Source of the DNA: an uncultured Planctomycetaceae bacterium
GTDB taxonomy: Bacteria; Planctomycetota; Planctomycetia; Planctomycetales; Planctomycetaceae
Assembly (NCBI GenBank): GCA_903823545.1
Contig: CAIJTL010000994.1
Coordinates: 1 to 6,746, forward strand
Length of the DNA: 6,746 nt
Direction: 5' to 3'
How positions within the stretch are numbered: position 1 is the first letter of the stretch; each line of letters opens with the position of its first letter. Shown here in pieces: positions 1-6,746 of this stretch. The position numbers and the translations under genes are program-made. The notes under the pieces are model-generated. The model was not told the DNA's origin. It searched no databases and worked only from the letters and a program-made list of their open reading frames with translations.

Positions 1-239
1 AACTTCCCATCGGTCAGCCGAGCGAACTCATCAAGAATCCGCAAAGCTATCAAGTCGTCGTCGTGCGTGAGCGACAGGATGCAGGGCATACGCCATTCGA
101 CGAAGTCCAAGATGCGATTCGAAATCAGTTGGAACAGAGCGACCACCAAGGTGAGATCGCAGCCATTTTGAAGGAACTCTGGGATACGGCAACGATTGAC
201 ACGCCGTACAAAATCCAGGGTTATGATCCTGAGAAGTAG
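1..239 (+). CDS. Probable parvulin (PpiC-type) peptidyl-prolyl cis-trans isomerase, C-terminal end only
   Basis: This is the 3' end of a gene that begins outside the window. The open frame has codons starting at position 3 and ends with TAG at 237-239, leaving 78 visible residues. The first part (LPIGQPSELIKNPQSYQVV, then VVRER) resembles the end of a parvulin rotamase domain, where a 'LpxGexSe.i....Gyhii.v.er' strand-turn-strand pattern is typical. It is followed by an FDEVQDAIRNQL helix, as is usual after the rotamase domain in SurA/PrsA-like folding factors. Such enzymes isomerise proline peptide bonds and usually act on exported proteins. The signal peptide and the active-site part of the domain lie off the left edge, so location and activity cannot be judged. 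The 304-base gap to the next gene suggests a separate transcription unit. The family call rests on a short conserved stretch and could be wrong. Confidence 0.6.
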   Translation, partial: LPIGQPSELIKNPQSYQVVVVRERQDAGHTPFDEVQDAIRNQLEQSDHQGEIAAILKELWDTATIDTPYKIQGYDPEK

Positions 240-434
240 CGTCTGTCGTTTTCGATGGGGTGAATCGGACGTAGTGGGACGAATGTGACTGAGCGGGCTT
301 ACGATCGCTCGCAAAATGTCTGGCCTCAGCATTCCCGTGACTCACCTAATTCCCATCGGTCGCTCCTCCGAAAGCAACCGCCGTCAAGATCGGCGCATCA
401 TCGGCATCAACCGCCGAGCTTTCATTCCACTTGC

Positions 435-463
435 TTGACGACCAGAAATTCGTGGGCTACTTT
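435..463 (+). promoter_or_regulatory. Candidate sigma-70-like promoter for the regulator-gltBD unit
   Basis: TTGACG at 435-440 matches the -35 consensus at five of six bases. Exactly 17 bases later, TACTTT at 458-463 matches the -10 consensus at three of six bases, including the important first T-A and last T. This would put the transcription start near 470, about 75 bases before the regulator's ATG. The -10 element is weak and the consensus is assumed rather than known for this organism, so this is only a candidate. Confidence 0.25.
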
Positions 464-495
464 GCCGCACGGATTTATGGCTGGCAGGATGCTGT

Positions 496-510
496 ATTAG
501 TGGAATTAAT
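496..510. promoter_or_regulatory. Candidate LysR-type operator (T-N11-A palindrome)
   Basis: The 15-base element ATTAGTGGAATTAAT has outer arms ATTA and TAAT, and five of its seven base pairs are symmetric about position 503. T497 and A509 give the T-N11-A spacing typical of LysR-family binding sites. It lies 33 bases before the start of the LysR-type gene and downstream of the candidate promoter, a position that would suit autoregulation. It is AT-rich compared with its surroundings. Short palindromes arise by chance, and only binding data could confirm it. Confidence 0.3.
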
Positions 511-543
511 GATGACTCGCTCTCGCGGGCAGGTTGCGATCTA

Positions 544-1512
544 ATGCCGTTGCGTACCGTCGAACTTTTTTGCGACGTGGTGGCATTGCGCAGCTTCTCA
601 AAAGCGGCAATCGAGCGAGAAGTGACGCAATCCTCGGTGAGCCAGTCGATCGCGGCGCTCGAAAAGCGTCTGGGCGTGCAATTGATCGACCGTAGCAAAC
701 GCCCCTTTGAGCTGACGCCGGCTGGGGTCGTCTATCACGAAGGGTGTCGGTCGCTGCTGGACGAATTTCACAAGCTGGAAGATCACGTTCGGGCGATCGT
801 TAACAAAGTGGTCGGTCGAGTCCGGATCGCGGCGATTTACTCGGTCGGCTTGTCGGAGATGGATCGTTACCTGCAACGATATCGCGATCTGTTTTCCGAA
901 GTTGATTTGCGGATCGACTATCTGCATCCCGACGAGGTTTATCGTCGAGTTTCTGCCGATGAAGCCGACTTGGGGCTCGTCTCGTTTCCCAAAGAGGGAG
1001 GCGAGTTCACTGCTCAAGAGTGGCAGCGACAACCTCTCGTGCTCGTCGTTCCGCCGGATCACAAGTTGGTCGATGATGGACGAGAGCAATCGGGCGTCGC
1101 GATTCAGTCGATCGAGGGAGAAGATTTTGTAGGCTTTACTGAAGACCTCAAAATTCGCCGCGAGATCGATCGCTCCCTGCGTGCTGAAAAGGTCTCGGTC
1201 AACGTCGTTCACAAATTTGACAACATCGAAAACATCAAACGTGCTGTCGAGATCGGTTCGGGAGTATCGATTTTGCCCGAGCCGACCGTTCAACGTGAAG
1301 TGGAAGCAGGGTCGTTGATCGCTTTGCCGCTCAAAGATGTCACGTGGTTCCGTCCGCTCGGTGTCATTCAGAAACGTCACAAAACTCTTTCAACGGCTGC
1401 GATCAAATTCAAGGAGTTGCTGAAAGCACCTCCAGAAATGCTCCCACCTGTTGAACGAGTTCACGGACAAAAGTTAGGTCGCTCGCGTACGGCGCATGCG
1501 GTCACGACATAA
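544..1512 (+). CDS. LysR-family transcriptional regulator, probably of glutamate synthase
   Basis: This is a 322-residue DNA-binding regulator, slightly longer than the usual ~300 for the family. Residues 3-62 form the winged helix-turn-helix. The recognisable core is SFSKAAIEREVTQSSVSQSI (17-36), followed by AALEKRLGVQLIDR (37-50), with LIDR in place of the common LF-R, and LTPAG (57-61). A linker helix spans about 62-90. Residues 91-295 match the two-lobed co-inducer-binding domain, with RVRIAAIYSVG at its start, ADLGLVSFP in the middle and the EIGSGVSILPE motif at 236-246. The tail from about 296 is rich in Pro, Arg and Lys, looks unstructured and is beyond the usual end. ATG 544 is chosen because the HTH begins directly after it; AGG at 531-533 is a weak ribosome binding site. 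The stop lies 24 bases before gltB in the same direction, so co-transcription is likely and gltBD is the obvious candidate target. The Bacillus GOGAT regulator GltC belongs to this family but is divergently encoded, so I do not transfer the name. A CysB/CysL-like role is also possible. Confidence 0.9.
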   Translation: MPLRTVELFCDVVALRSFSKAAIEREVTQSSVSQSIAALEKRLGVQLIDRSKRPFELTPAGVVYHEGCRSLLDEFHKLEDHVRAIVNKVVGRVRIAAIYSVGLSEMDRYLQRYRDLFSEVDLRIDYLHPDEVYRRVSADEADLGLVSFPKEGGEFTAQEWQRQPLVLVVPPDHKLVDDGREQSGVAIQSIEGEDFVGFTEDLKIRREIDRSLRAEKVSVNVVHKFDNIENIKRAVEIGSGVSILPEPTVQREVEAGSLIALPLKDVTWFRPLGVIQKRHKTLSTAAIKFKELLKAPPEMLPPVERVHGQKLGRSRTAHAVTT

Positions 1513-1536
1513 GGTTACTGAAGAAGAAAGTTTGCT

Positions 1537-6132
<4,596 letters not shown>

Positions 6133-6215
6133 GTGGCCAACGAAATTATTCATCTCAGTGAGAATGTCAGAGTCAGATAGCCTGACCATGAATCGAGAGA
6201 AAGTGAGCGAGTGCG
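6133..6215 (+). other. gltB-gltD spacer with a small hairpin
   Basis: This 83-base spacer contains GTCAG (6172-6176) and CTGAC (6182-6186) separated by five bases, which could form a short hairpin. A further GTCAG copy lies at 6166-6170, and GGTCAG at 6121-6126, inside the end of gltB, could pair with CTGACC (6182-6187) as an alternative. There is no T-run, so it does not look like an intrinsic terminator. It could act as an mRNA processing or stability element, or have no function. Confidence 0.3.
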
Positions 6216-6746
6216 ATGGGTAAGCCAACGGGCTTTATGGAATTCAATCGGCAGTTACCGACCGATCGTGATCCTGAATTGCGGATTTTGGATTGGAAAG
6301 AGTTTCACGATCACATGCCCGAAGAAGACTTGCGAAAGCAAGGGGCTCGGTGCATGGATTGTGGCGTACCCTTCTGCCATACGGGCGGGATGATCGCCAA
6401 CATGGCGTCGGGGTGTCCGGTTAATAATTTGATTCCGGAATGGAATGACCTCGTGTTTCGCGGCCATTGGCGCGAAGCGCTTGACCGGTTGCACAAGACG
6501 AACAACTTTCCTGAGTTCACTGGCCGAGTCTGTCCCGCACCGTGCGAAGGTTCGTGCGTGCTGGGAATCACGTCGCCGCCGGTGACGATCAAAAACATCG
6601 AATGTTCGATCATCGACAAGGCGTTCGATGAGGGCTGGGTCACTCCGCAGATCCCGACGACCCGAACCGGGAAAAAAGTAGCCATCGTTGGTTCCGGTCC
6701 TGCGGGACTCGCGGCGGCAGCGCAGCTCAATCGAGCGGGACACAGC
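6216..6746 (+). CDS. gltD: Glutamate synthase (NAD(P)H), small (beta) subunit, N-terminal part
   Basis: This open frame of 177 codons runs off the right edge, about 37% of the usual 470-490 residues. GltD oxidises NAD(P)H at FAD and sends electrons through Fe-S clusters to GltB. The N-terminal domain has the expected cysteines: Cys46, Cys49 and Cys54 in CMDCGVPFC, Cys67 in SGCPVNN, and Cys106, Cys110 and Cys114 in CPAPCEGSC. These motifs are typical of the GltD/dihydropyrimidine dehydrogenase family that carries 4Fe-4S clusters. The FAD-binding Rossmann motif [14 protein letters not shown] is at 155-168. The start is fixed closely: an in-frame TGA at 6204-6206 rules out an earlier start, and [10 protein letters not shown] is a usual beginning for the family. 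GAGAGAAAG about 15 bases upstream and GAGCGAG just before the ATG are weak ribosome binding candidates. It follows gltB by 83 bases in the same direction and is surely part of the same operon. The NAD(P)H-binding domain lies outside the window, so NADH versus NADPH preference cannot be judged. Confidence 0.97.
   Translation, partial: MGKPTGFMEFNRQLPTDRDPELRILDWKEFHDHMPEEDLRKQGARCMDCGVPFCHTGGMIANMASGCPVNNLIPEWNDLVFRGHWREALDRLHKTNNFPEFTGRVCPAPCEGSCVLGITSPPVTIKNIECSIIDKAFDEGWVTPQIPTTRTGKKVAIVGSGPAGLAAAAQLNRAGHS

Larger units (their letters stand above)
240..543. other. Intergenic region, 304 bases, no convincing gene
   Basis: This gap separates the isomerase fragment from the LysR-type regulator. 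A 71-codon frame starting with GTG at 285 exists, but its product is rich in Ser, His, Arg and Pro, has no recognisable motif and no clear ribosome binding site, so I do not call it. No strong hairpin followed by a T-run is visible after the isomerase stop. The right half holds a candidate promoter and a LysR-type palindrome, listed separately. A weak inverted repeat, CGGCG at 391-395 with CGCCG at 412-416, has no T-run and is not called a terminator. Confidence 0.6.

Noticed and set aside
391..416. Inverted repeat CGGCG/CGCCG as a possible terminator for the isomerase gene
   Set aside because: It has only five base pairs, a 16-base loop and no T-run, and it lies more than 150 bases past the stop codon.
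285..500. 71-codon + strand frame with a GTG start in the intergenic region
   Set aside because: The product has low-complexity Ser/His/Arg/Pro composition, no motif and no clear ribosome binding site, and it overlaps the candidate promoter and operator.
598..1380. 260-codon open frame on the - strand inside the LysR-type gene
   Set aside because: It has the same codon-aligned register as the regulator and the same explanation. The sense protein is a clear family member, while the antisense product has no motif.
1513..1536. Possible independent promoter for gltB
   Set aside because: The 24-base gap is too short for a full promoter, and I saw no convincing -35/-10 pair ending just before it.

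Overview
The window is an ordinary bacterial core-metabolism locus for ammonia assimilation, all on the + strand. From left to right it holds the 3' end of a probable parvulin-type peptidyl-prolyl isomerase (to 239), a 304-base non-coding gap, a complete LysR-family regulator (544-1512), a complete glutamate synthase large subunit gene gltB (1537-6132), and the first 177 codons of the small subunit gene gltD, which runs off the right edge (6216-6746).

The moderate GC content, the weak Shine-Dalgarno signals and the overall style of the GltB and regulator proteins suggest a planctomycete, perhaps of the Pirellulaceae. This is an impression from protein resemblance. No rRNA or other taxonomic marker is present to prove it.

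GltB and GltD together form NAD(P)H-dependent glutamate synthase (GOGAT). GltB takes the amide of glutamine through its N-terminal amidotransferase domain, channels the ammonia to an FMN/3Fe-4S synthase site, and makes glutamate from 2-oxoglutarate. GltD accepts electrons from NAD(P)H on FAD and passes them through Fe-S clusters to GltB. The regulator ends only 24 bases before gltB and is read in the same direction, so it is probably co-transcribed with gltBD and may control it. The gap before the regulator holds the only plausible promoter region of the window, including a candidate sigma-70-like promoter and a LysR-type T-N11-A palindrome.

I found no mobile element, CRISPR array, tRNA, rRNA or evidence of a new biological system. 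The points worth a second look are modest: the co-directional regulator-gltBD arrangement, the candidate operator, the strong over-representation of CGATCG, and a small hairpin in the gltB-gltD spacer.
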